Source: Planctomycetota bacterium (GTDB lineage Bacteria; Planctomycetota; Phycisphaerae; Sedimentisphaerales; Anaerobacaceae). From it: DNA of 7,268 nt. The DNA is taken from contig JABMRO010000341.1 in NCBI GenBank assembly GCA_013202635.1, forward strand, positions 1 through 7,268, written 5' to 3'. Below the pieces are notes generated by a model, which was not told where the DNA came from, searched no databases, and saw only the letters and a list, made by a program, of their open reading frames with translations. Positions 1-5,005 of the stretch are shown in pieces; within the stretch, counting starts at the first letter, position 1; each line of letters begins with the position of its first letter. The position numbers and the translations under genes were made by a program.

Positions 1-261
1 GGCTGTACCCAGTACTGGTACCAGGAAGGCAAAACTTATAGGCAGTGCGCAGACGATCTGAGGGAATGTCGAGAAGAAATGCTTAAATACGCAGACGTAA
101 GCTCGATAAATATTGGCGGGCATGAGACCAAATTCATTGAAGAGTGTATGAAGGAAAAAGGGTACATATCTGCTACCGAGAACGATCTGCCTTTAAGAGT
201 TAAACGCAAAGATCCACCCAAGTGGTATATGCGCGGTGTTTCCGGGACCCTGGAGGAATAA
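1..261 (+). CDS. 3' end of a small Cys-containing protein, possibly a lipoprotein
   Basis: The reading frame is open from the first base of the window to TAA at 259-261, giving 86 residues; the true start lies outside or at the edge. The visible protein is hydrophilic and begins Gly-Cys-Thr, with further Cys at visible residues 16, 23 and 49. The arrangement is aromatic YWY, then GKT, then two short segments each ending around an acidic stretch and a Cys, and a basic-acidic tail (LPLRVKRKDP) before WYMRGVSGTLEE. Gly-Cys at the start would fit the end of a lipobox (the Cys being the lipidated residue), but the signal peptide is not in the window, so this is inference. I recall similar small proteins from planctomycete genomes but know no function. 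It converges on the minus-strand operon that ends at 430. An internal ATG at 79 gives a shorter 60-codon version, but coding character clearly extends upstream of it. Confidence 0.6.
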   Translation, partial: GCTQYWYQEGKTYRQCADDLRECREEMLKYADVSSINIGGHETKFIEECMKEKGYISATENDLPLRVKRKDPPKWYMRGVSGTLEE

Positions 262-433
262 TAAATATACATTCAAAAAAAACAATAGCTGACAGCTAAA
301 AAAGAGTAATGCTGTACGTTTGAAAAGAAAATAAACGTCGCTCGTATTGGTCATTAAAATATCATTTTGAGCGGTATCAATTTCCACAAACAGATTCATC
401 TCCGACTTTCTGCGTTTTCTGATGCGATATCAT
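193..433 (-). pseudogene. Possible decayed small gene downstream of the DUF1376-like gene
   Basis: The stop codon of the preceding minus-strand gene overlaps a new ATG (ATGA, 430-433), the same coupling seen between the two genes before it. The frame opened there is only 18 codons long (MISHQKTQKVGDESVCGN, stop at 377-379). A second frame opens at ATG 397-399 and reads MNLFVEIDTAQNDILMT and onward to 193. Its first 25 or so residues look protein-like, but it then becomes a Phe/Leu-rich translation of T-tracts and runs antisense into the neighbouring plus-strand gene. The two pieces together could be one gene broken by a frameshift. They may equally be chance frames in a 3' untranslated region. 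No family is recognised. Confidence 0.22.
275..298 (-). terminator. Weak intrinsic terminator candidate for the minus-strand operon
   Basis: On the minus strand a 5-bp stem (TAGCT/AGCTA, 286-290 with 294-298, three-base loop) is followed by TTG and a run of eight T. It lies about 130 bases downstream of the stop at 430 and just past the end of the convergent gene. The stem is short, so termination would be weak, but the position is right for the operon and nothing better is seen nearby. Confidence 0.35.
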
Positions 434-1167
434 AATTGTCCGGCCTTAATCGCTTTTGGATTATAGTTCAGCTCTTTTTTGAGCAGGGAGATAAAGACGG
501 CGGCGGGGTTTTGGCCCAGGCTTGCCTTTTTGGCATAGTCCAAGACCCTGCCGAAGATCTGCTCATTGAATTTGCCAGCCGCACAGCCGGCCATAAGCCA
601 GCTTGTAATATTGCGAAAGCAGGTACGGTCGGATTGATTTCTCGGCGTGATTATACCGTTCAGTGCCTCGTTGAAGTGAAGTGCGCGGATGTGACAATCC
701 TTATCAGGGCGTGGTCGAACCGAACTCGAAACCGAAGAAGATTGCTCTGTCGTATTCGAATACGAAATATCTTTACTTTCCTTTTCGATTACGTTTCCTT
801 TCGTTTTCTTAGTTATTGCGGTGCTATGGCTGTGCCATCTCTTATCGGCACCCTTAAGTCCTGCTCTGCTCCTGGCTTGCCTGAATTTCTTTGCCTTTGT
901 TAATTCTTTTGTTACACGTTTATGTTTAATCACGCCGCTGCGTGTCTGAAACTTTTTTGAAATGTTCTGCCAGATTTTTCCAAATGCTTTAGGGTTTTTG
1001 TTGCAGAGCTGACTCAACACAGGAATATCAAGCTCGCATTTACCTTTGTTGCAATAAAGATACAAAATCAAAGTCCAATAGGCCCCTCTTTCCTCCAGTG
1101 TCATTGTGACAAAGTCCAGGTCCGTCAAAAACGCTTCAGATTCCAGTTGAACGTATTTTATTTTCAT
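430..1167 (-). CDS. DUF1376/YdaU-like phage replication-associated protein
   Basis: This is a protein of 245 residues. The N-terminal part (about 1-110) has the pattern of the DUF1376/YdaU family: a short beta start (KYVQLESEAFLTDLDFVTMTLEERGAYW), then LILYLYCNKGKCELD, an LSQLCN helix and a basic segment ending SRAGLKGADKRW, close to the family's usual KGAxxRW. Residues 111-160 are a polar Ser/Thr/Lys linker with a run of serines. The C-terminal part (about 160-240) is a second, alpha-helical domain (FNEALN, FRNITSWLMAG, IFGRVLDYAKKA, PAAVFISLLKKEL), as often follows DUF1376 in phage proteins. DUF1376 proteins typically sit in phage replication modules and are thought to act in replication initiation or loader recruitment; the exact role is not established. 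The start overlaps the stop of the ABC ATPase gene by ATGA (1164-1167), with a GAGGG ribosome site inside that gene (1175-1179), so translation is probably coupled. The family call is by pattern recognition; the divergence is considerable. Confidence 0.7.
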   Translation of the reverse strand: MKIKYVQLESEAFLTDLDFVTMTLEERGAYWTLILYLYCNKGKCELDIPVLSQLCNKNPKAFGKIWQNISKKFQTRSGVIKHKRVTKELTKAKKFRQARSRAGLKGADKRWHSHSTAITKKTKGNVIEKESKDISYSNTTEQSSSVSSSVRPRPDKDCHIRALHFNEALNGIITPRNQSDRTCFRNITSWLMAGCAAGKFNEQIFGRVLDYAKKASLGQNPAAVFISLLKKELNYNPKAIKAGQL

Positions 1168-1811
1168 TTTCGTGCCCTCTTATAGATAACTTCCGCCTGT
1201 CCCGATAGTTCCGCGGCTATCAGAACGTCCGGCGACAAATCGAGCAGGATGTCATTGTGACTCGAAGCCAGGATGAATATCGTGCCGGTACGTTTTGCGA
1301 ATTTATGAACGTTGTATGAAATAACCGCAGCGGTAATGCGGTCCAGCTCGGAGCAGAATTCGTCGGCAAAGATAAATTTCTTCTTCGCGGCTAACGCCAT
1401 TGCCAGACGGAAGCGGTACTTTTGGCCGTCGCTGAGATTTAGTGGCTGATTGAGAATACAAAAACAATCGTTCAGCCCGGCGGTGCTGAGCATTTTAAGG
1501 CTGTCCAGTAAATCATCGTCAATACAATCTATCAGCGTTTTGTCGGCCGGCAGTTTTATTCGTGCAAGGTTCACCCTGTCCGGGGCGGGGACGGATTTTT
1601 CCAGCTCTCTCAGCAGAACGCTTTTGCCGGCACCAGACGGACCTGTGAAATAGATGATATCACCATCGTTGATTTGAAGCTGACAGCTATAACTGACTTT
1701 CCTTTCGGTGAGCCTGTCGGTTGTTAGTCCAAACATTCTGCAAACTGAAGCGACTTTATCGGTAACCGTTCCCTGCCAGTTGAAACTTTTTGAAAGGCTG
1801 TATGTCGGCAT
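1164..1811 (-). CDS. Orphan ABC-type ATPase domain protein (soluble)
   Basis: This 215-residue protein has the full ABC nucleotide-binding set. Walker A is GPSGAGKS (57-64), the ABC signature LSDGQ (126-130), Walker B KKFIFADE with Asp150 and Glu151 (144-151), a D-loop-like SELD (154-157), and the H-loop His185 in ASSH. There is no membrane segment and no permease gene nearby. Only about 62 residues separate Walker A from the signature, fewer than in transporter ATPases, so the helical subdomain is reduced; a canonical Q-loop is not obvious, though Gln122 in LNQPLNLSDGQ lies just before the signature. The type resembles the ABC half of COG2401 (ABC ATPase found fused to a predicted acetyltransferase), but no acetyltransferase is fused here; that comparison is from memory. 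It is the middle gene of the operon, 12 bases after the regulator, with an AAGAGG ribosome site just upstream, and its stop overlaps the next start. The setting suggests ATP-driven work on DNA or protein in a phage-like context, not transport; this is inference. Confidence 0.92.
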   Translation of the reverse strand: MPTYSLSKSFNWQGTVTDKVASVCRMFGLTTDRLTERKVSYSCQLQINDGDIIYFTGPSGAGKSVLLRELEKSVPAPDRVNLARIKLPADKTLIDCIDDDLLDSLKMLSTAGLNDCFCILNQPLNLSDGQKYRFRLAMALAAKKKFIFADEFCSELDRITAAVISYNVHKFAKRTGTIFILASSHNDILLDLSPDVLIAAELSGQAEVIYKRARK

Positions 1812-1823
1812 AATTCGTACCTC

Positions 1824-2255
1824 TTATTTTTGGTTGGCATTTTCACATCTATTCAGGATGCTTTTTATTTTTTTTATGGTTTCACGAACGTGATAACGAC
1901 TGCGATGTCTCTTTATGGTGATTTTTCTTATTGACAAGCCTGTCAGGAAATAATCCTTCGCTATGGTCATCTGGTTTATGTTAAATTTGTCGCGATTTCG
2001 AATGCAGTCTATGTATTGGCCTTCTATGAGTCTTTTTGTCAGTCCGTTTATTCTTCGAGCGATACTCGACTGAGAAAGACCGGTCATTCGGGACATCTGA
2101 CAAATACTGTTGCCGTTCACCAGATACATAGTCATCAGGAACTTGCCTTCTCCTTCGAGCAGACTGAGCCTGCTTCGCAGCAAATCAATTTGGGCCCGAT
2201 TCTTATTTTTGTCTTCAAGATTTTTTTCTGAAACATTTGAGTGAATTGTTTTCAT
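1824..2255 (-). CDS. Double helix-turn-helix (sigma region 4-like) regulator
   Basis: This 143-residue basic protein is the first gene of the minus-strand operon. Residues 20-45 form an amphipathic helix (RAQIDLLRSRLSLLEGEGKFLM). Residues 48-75 give a helix-turn-helix (GNSICQMSRMTGLSQSSIARRI). Residues 95-134 give a second one (MTIAKDYFLTGLSIRKI, then the basic recognition-like SRYHVRETIKKIK). The paired arrangement, with the LS.SSIARRIN motif, resembles sigma-70 region 4-type or phage regulator folds; no precise family is assigned. The start is well supported: AGAGGAGG lies 7 bases before the ATG (+ strand complement about 2263-2270). A strong-looking promoter with inverted repeats lies upstream, so autoregulation is plausible. 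In phage terms it could control early or late transcription; that is inference. Confidence 0.78.
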   Translation of the reverse strand: MKTIHSNVSEKNLEDKNKNRAQIDLLRSRLSLLEGEGKFLMTMYLVNGNSICQMSRMTGLSQSSIARRINGLTKRLIEGQYIDCIRNRDKFNINQMTIAKDYFLTGLSIRKITIKRHRSRYHVRETIKKIKSILNRCENANQK

Positions 2256-2323
2256 CGCTTAGCCTCCTCTATTACTCTGATATTAGCATTAAAGGTATTT
2301 TTTGGATTCCTCCGGCCTTACAA

Positions 2324-2344
2324 TTAGTTAGATATTTGACTAAC
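2324..2344. promoter_or_regulatory. Inverted repeat just downstream of the operon promoter (operator candidate)
   Basis: TTAGT (2324-2328) is mirrored by ACTAA (2339-2343); shifted by three bases, GTTAG (2327-2331) mirrors CTAAC (2340-2344). The element lies immediately downstream of the predicted minus-strand transcription start near 2347. A second inverted repeat, GCAT-N8-ATGC (2348-2363), covers the -10. This placement suits repression by the operon's own helix-turn-helix protein, but no binding preference is known. Confidence 0.35.
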
Positions 2345-2353
2345 ATAGCATGT

Positions 2354-2381
2354 AATTTAATGCAATACCTAACTTTGTCAA
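2354..2381 (-). promoter_or_regulatory. Sigma-70-like promoter for the regulator-ATPase-DUF1376 operon
   Basis: On the minus strand a perfect -35 TTGACA (2376-2381) is followed after 16 bases by TAAATT (2354-2359), a 4-of-6 match to TATAAT. The predicted transcript starts near 2347 and has a leader of about 90 bases before the ATG at 2255. The strict -35 match and its position upstream of the operon are the support; the -10 is imperfect. Confidence 0.5.
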
Positions 2382-2475
2382 GTGTTTTGTTTTATTTTTT
2401 ACAAAAATTTATAAAAATATAGCAAATATCAAATATATGAAGAAAAAGCCCCTTCCTTAAAATTTATGTTAGGGC

Positions 2476-2506
2476 TTGAATTACTGGATTTTCCTGAGAT
2501 TATATA
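2476..2506 (+). promoter_or_regulatory. Weak promoter candidate for the SagB-type gene
   Basis: TTGAAT (2476-2481) and an A/T-rich -10-like stretch ATTATATA (2499-2506) lie about 50 bases before the ATG at 2557. No single hexamer gives both a good match and ideal spacing: TTATAT at 18 bases, TATATA at 19. The support is position and partial consensus only. Confidence 0.28.
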
Positions 2507-2556
2507 GGTGTTTTTAGTGATAATATTGGACTAACGTTACGTGCAAGGGTACAGAA

Positions 2557-3282
2557 ATGAACGGTATAGGTGATAAATATCAGCAGGAAACAAAGTATGA
2601 GCCAGACAGGATGCCGAGACATCGTTTGGTTTGGGAGTCTAAGCCGGATGTGTATAAGGAATATCCGGAAGCACAAAAGATTGAGCTTGGGACTTTTGAG
2701 CCAAATCAACTGGTGAGTCTGGACCAAACCCTGAGGCAGAGAAAGAGCATCCGTGATTTTCAGGCCAAACCGATTAGCCAGGGCAAACTGTCTTATTTGC
2801 TTTGGGCATCGACGGGTATTCAGCGAATAGAGGATGGATACGAATTTCGCACTGTTCCATCGGCAGGAGCGCTTTATCCGATAGAGACTTATGTAGTTGT
2901 CAATAACGTGAGAAAGCTGGAGGCGGGTGTTTATCATTACTCAGTCAGGACTCATCAGCTTGAGCAAATAAAGCGGGGTGAGTTTCAGGGGTCAATTGCG
3001 GCGGCGGCTTTGGGGCAGGGGATGTGTGCTACCGCGGCTGCGGTTTTTGTATGGTCGGCTGTTTTCGAGCGTTGCAAATGGAAGTATGGCCAGCGGGCGT
3101 ACAGATATATTTATCTTGACGCCGGTCATATTGCCGAGAACCTGTCATTGGCGGCTGTAAGTCTCAATCTCGGCAGTTGTGAGATCGGGGCCTTATATGA
3201 CGACCATGTAAATGCGATTGTCGGTATCGACGGGACGGAAGAAAGTGTTCTTTGTATGACCGTGGTGGGTATTCCAGTTTAA
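2557..3282 (+). CDS. SagB/ThcOx-family FMN-dependent oxidoreductase (nitroreductase fold)
   Basis: This is a 241-residue soluble protein. Residues 1-50 carry the family lead-in (TKYEPDRMPRH, then W, YKEYPEAQKIEL). Residues 57-68 have the FMN-phosphate-binding RQRKSIRDF pattern, 101-110 have the diagnostic PSAGALYPIE, and 178-200 have YGQRAYRYIYLDAGHIAENL. Near the C-terminus, LNLGSCEIGALYDD and VLCMTVVGIPV complete the fold. Members are flavin oxidoreductases; SagB itself oxidises azolines to azoles during peptide modification. Stand-alone members such as this one, with no cyclodehydratase or precursor peptide nearby, have mostly unknown substrates. A modified-peptide pathway is therefore not supported here. 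The start at 2557 is the first ATG after an in-frame stop at 2521, with a weak AAGGG 7 bases upstream. It is transcribed divergently from the phage-like operon and may be a host or cargo gene. Confidence 0.92.
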   Translation: MNGIGDKYQQETKYEPDRMPRHRLVWESKPDVYKEYPEAQKIELGTFEPNQLVSLDQTLRQRKSIRDFQAKPISQGKLSYLLWASTGIQRIEDGYEFRTVPSAGALYPIETYVVVNNVRKLEAGVYHYSVRTHQLEQIKRGEFQGSIAAAALGQGMCATAAAVFVWSAVFERCKWKYGQRAYRYIYLDAGHIAENLSLAAVSLNLGSCEIGALYDDHVNAIVGIDGTEESVLCMTVVGIPV

Positions 3283-3301
3283 CTGTCCCGGAGGCAATCC
3301 C

Positions 3302-3317
3302 TAAAGTATTTACTTTA
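3302..3317. repeat. Perfect palindrome with 7-bp arms
   Basis: TAAAGTA (3302-3308) and TACTTTA (3311-3317) are exact reverse complements around a TT loop. It lies 20 bases after the oxidoreductase stop. It could be an operator half-site pair or a weak hairpin at the transcript end; no T-run follows, so it is not a classic terminator. Confidence 0.45.
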
Positions 3318-3337
3318 CCACTTGGCCGACAGCTATG

Positions 3338-3420
3338 TTAACCTTCTAAGTTATGGTTAACCGCCGTTAACCAAGAAAGGCAACATTAACCCTATAAGTG
3401 CAGGTACATTAAATGGTTAA
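3338..3420. repeat. Cluster of TTAACC hexamers (operator or iteron candidate)
   Basis: TTAACC occurs on the plus strand at 3338, 3357, 3367 and 3386. The inverse GGTTAA occurs at 3355 (forming the palindrome GGTTAACC, 3355-3362) and at 3415. The spacings of the direct copies are 19, 10 and 19 bases, i.e. two TTAACC-N13-TTAACC pairs offset by 29. The last copy overlaps the ATG of the small helix-turn-helix frame at 3413. Such arrays are typical of binding sites for a small DNA-binding protein: repressor operators, replication iterons or recombinase arm sites. Which one cannot be told from sequence. Confidence 0.55.
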
Positions 3421-3564
3421 AGGAAATCCAATTACAATACAACAATTAGCTAAATTGCTGGGTGTAAGTGGCATTGCATATCCAGGGGCAAACCTCTGAC
3501 AGAAGAGCAGATTGATTACATAATCGAAGTTTTGAAATGCTGGTTAGCTGAGCAAAACATTTAA
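3413..3564 (+). pseudogene. Small helix-turn-helix gene, apparently frameshifted
   Basis: From ATG 3413, with AGG at 3402-3404 as a possible ribosome site, the frame reads MVKGNPITIQQLAKLLGVS. This is the start of a LacI- or excisionase-like helix-turn-helix. It then loses sense and stops at 3497-3499 after 28 codons. In another frame, from about 3481, the sequence reads SRGKPLTEEQIDYIIEVL, then KCWLAEQNI and TAA at 3562-3564. That is what would be expected to follow such a motif: helix-turn-helix, RGKPLTEEQ, long helix. The simplest reading is a single gene of about 50 codons with an indel between about 3467 and 3482. A sequencing error or a programmed shift are alternatives, and I see no slippery heptamer at the junction. 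The TTAACC cluster immediately upstream and over the start may be its operator. Confidence 0.45.
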
Positions 3565-3617
3565 TAACAGGTTTTGTTTCGTAAAAGACTTCACCAGATA
3601 TTATCCTAAAAAAAGTT

Positions 3618-3645
3618 TTGCATTTGCTGGTAGAGCAGTTATACT
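3618..3645 (+). promoter_or_regulatory. Promoter candidate for the ribokinase-like gene
   Basis: TTGCAT (3618-3623) and TATACT (3640-3645) are separated by 16 bases, with an A-run just upstream (about 3608-3614). The -10 matches 5 of 6 and the -35 matches 4 of 6. Transcription would start near 3652, leaving a leader of about 85 bases before ATG 3736. Confidence 0.45.
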
Positions 3646-3735
3646 GCATTCGCGATGAAAGGAATCTCATTTTGCAATAATTCGTAAAATTGAGACCAAA
3701 AGATATTTTGCCAAAGGCAGGAGATAACGAACATT

Positions 3736-4695
3736 ATGTCAGGAAGGAGTCCTGAGGTAGTTGTAATTGGCGGTACCTATGTTGATATGGATATAAGGTG
3801 CGGCCAAATTCCATCACCCGGACAGAGCGTTGTCGGCTCTGCTCTTTCATACACAGTCACCGGTCCGGGGCCGAACCAGGCGGTGGAAGCTGCTTTGTGC
3901 GGTTGCGATGTACATCTTATCAGCAAGGTCGGCGGCGACCCATTTTCACAGATGGCCAAGGCGAGTCTGGCTGAGTTCAACGTCAATACCGATTTTGTCT
4001 ATACCGCCGAGGCAAAAAATACGGGCGTGGTTGTAACACTTGTTAATTCCGAAGGTGAAAACGCTTCCTGTTACTGCAGCGGCGCCAACAGCGCTTTAAC
4101 CCCTGAGGACATTGAGGCCGCCGAACAGATTATCTCCGAGGCTGATGTTTGCCTGATTCACGGCCAATTGCCACAGGAAGCAATTGTAGCCGCCGTTCGT
4201 TGCGCGAAGGTGCACGGCACAAAGGTCATTCTTAACCCTGCAAGACCAATAGAGCAACAAGGCCAGGAAAGCAGCGACCTGCCCGTCGAATACTTTATGG
4301 TTGATATTCTTCTTTCTAATCTTTATGAAGCTGCGGAGATTGTCGATCAATCGGCAGCCAACGTTCGTACCGCCAAGCTGGTCGGCTCCGACCTTGTGGC
4401 CCGCGGCGTCGGCTCTGCCGTTATAACAATGGGCAGACGTGGCTGTATGGTTGTCGATAGAAGCGGCGCCGACCAGATCGCCGGTTATGAGGTGGAGCTT
4501 GTTGACCAGGCCGGCAGTGGAGACGCGTTCGCAGGGGCGCTGGCCGCCTATTACGCGGTAGAGAACGATGTAAGAGGAGCTGTCGAATTCGCATCGGCGG
4601 CGGGTGCGCTGGCCTGCACAAAATTCGGTTCGATAGAGGCACTGCCTACAAAAGCCGATATTATCGAGCTGCTGCAGAAAGAAGACACCGAGTAA
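3736..4695 (+). CDS. PfkB/ribokinase-family carbohydrate kinase
   Basis: At 319 residues this is the usual length for the family, which phosphorylates a sugar or nucleoside hydroxyl with ATP in the cytoplasm. The N-terminus has the Rossmann-like start VVVIGGTYVDMDI (8-20), where the Asp at 17 or 19 would bind sugar. The first PfkB signature region follows at 42-50 and ISKVGGDPF at 62-70. NPAR (167-170) and SNLYEAAEI (194-202) match the conserved NPA and N..E segments. ITMGRRG (230-236) is ATP-site, and AGSGDAFAGAL (259-269) carries the catalytic base Asp263 with the anion-hole glycines. The usual first signature GGKGANQA reads TGPGPNQA here, so the conserved lysine is a proline, which makes true ribose specificity uncertain. 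AGGAG at 3719-3723 is a rather distant ribosome site (12 bases). Host-like metabolism directly before a phage head module is unexpected. I give no symbol because substrate cannot be told. Confidence 0.92.
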   Translation: MSGRSPEVVVIGGTYVDMDIRCGQIPSPGQSVVGSALSYTVTGPGPNQAVEAALCGCDVHLISKVGGDPFSQMAKASLAEFNVNTDFVYTAEAKNTGVVVTLVNSEGENASCYCSGANSALTPEDIEAAEQIISEADVCLIHGQLPQEAIVAAVRCAKVHGTKVILNPARPIEQQGQESSDLPVEYFMVDILLSNLYEAAEIVDQSAANVRTAKLVGSDLVARGVGSAVITMGRRGCMVVDRSGADQIAGYEVELVDQAGSGDAFAGALAAYYAVENDVRGAVEFASAAGALACTKFGSIEALPTKADIIELLQKEDTE

Positions 4696-5005
4696 AAGTA
4701 CAACCTGACGCTCGATTGCTCATACCCAATCCCTGATTCCACATTCCATTTTCCCAATTCTATATTCTCAACGAGTGTTGATTTGCGGGAGATTTTCGGT
4801 CAAAAACGGTATTAGTTAAAAACAAAAATCATAATTTTTAAAATTTTTTTTATTCATTTCCATAAAAGCACTTACGTAAAAAGCCCCCTTTAAAAATCCC
4901 GCGATTTTCGTACCAAACGCGCAGGTAGCTCTAATTATAGGAGCGTTGATGTTTGACGTGCGAAACCGGATGCCCGTTGAGAATCGATAATGAGGAGTTC
5001 TAAGT
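4696..5005. other. Non-coding gap between kinase and portal genes
   Basis: These 310 bases hold no convincing gene. Positions 4721-4765 are pyrimidine-rich with loosely repeated ATTCC and CCCAAT (4725 and 4753, 28 apart). Positions 4810-4860 are very A/T-rich. AAAAAGCCCCC near 4878-4888 echoes AAAAAGCCCC at 2443-2452 in the other AT-rich gap. A 13-codon frame (4949-4990) with TAGGAG upstream precedes the portal start. There is no hairpin terminator after the kinase, no clear promoter for the head genes, and no trace of a terminase that I can recognise. Confidence 0.6.
4949..4990 (+). CDS. Possible 13-codon leader peptide before portal
   Basis: ATG at 4949 opens MFDVRNRMPVENR and ends at TAA 4988-4990, 15 bases before the portal ATG. 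TAGGAG (4938-4943) sits 5 bases upstream, a credible ribosome site. The frame continues open upstream to 4880 without another ATG, so it might be the tail of a lost gene such as the missing terminase. It is too short to separate from chance. Confidence 0.2.
   Translation: MFDVRNRMPVENR

Larger units (their letters stand above)
2256..2556. promoter_or_regulatory. AT-rich divergent intergenic region
   Basis: About 300 bases lie between the minus-strand operon start and the plus-strand oxidoreductase, with no credible gene. It contains the minus-strand promoter (2354-2381), inverted repeats at 2324-2344 and 2348-2363, a long A/T-rich tract at 2390-2440, and AAGCCC (2446-2451) facing GGGCTT (2472-2477) across a 20-base loop. 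It also has a weak plus-strand promoter candidate near 2476-2506 and the 8-bp palindrome TAACGTTA (2532-2539). It probably drives transcription in both directions. Confidence 0.6.
3283..3735. other. Intergenic region with repeats and a broken small gene
   Basis: This 450-base stretch lies between the oxidoreductase and the sugar kinase and has no intact sizeable gene. In order it holds a 7-bp-arm palindrome (3302-3317), a cluster of TTAACC hexamers (3338-3420), a frameshifted-looking helix-turn-helix gene (3413-3564), and a promoter candidate (3618-3645). A leader follows into the kinase start at 3736. Confidence 0.6.

Noticed and set aside
436..903. Plus-strand open frame of 155 codons
   Set aside because: It lies wholly antisense to the DUF1376-like gene, lacks a ribosome site and has a composition that matches no protein pattern.
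2446..2477. AAGCCC/GGGCTT pair as an intrinsic terminator
   Set aside because: The stem is 6 bp around a 20-base loop with no T-run after it, and it does not follow the end of a gene.
2500..2937. Minus-strand open frame of 145 codons
   Set aside because: It is antisense to the clearly coding SagB-type gene and resembles a reverse translation of it; no motif or ribosome site.
2557..3282. Azole-modified peptide biosynthesis cluster
   Set aside because: Only the oxidoreductase type is present; there is no cyclodehydratase, precursor peptide or protease in the window, and stand-alone members are common.
3446..3670. Minus-strand open frame of 74 codons in the 3283-3735 gap
   Set aside because: It is antisense to the helix-turn-helix remnant, is rich in Cys/Ser without pattern, and has no supporting ribosome site.
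4921..4990. Possible tRNA or attachment site before the portal gene
   Set aside because: No cloverleaf, TTCGAATC-type arm or CCA end can be built, and no second copy of a core sequence is seen in the window.
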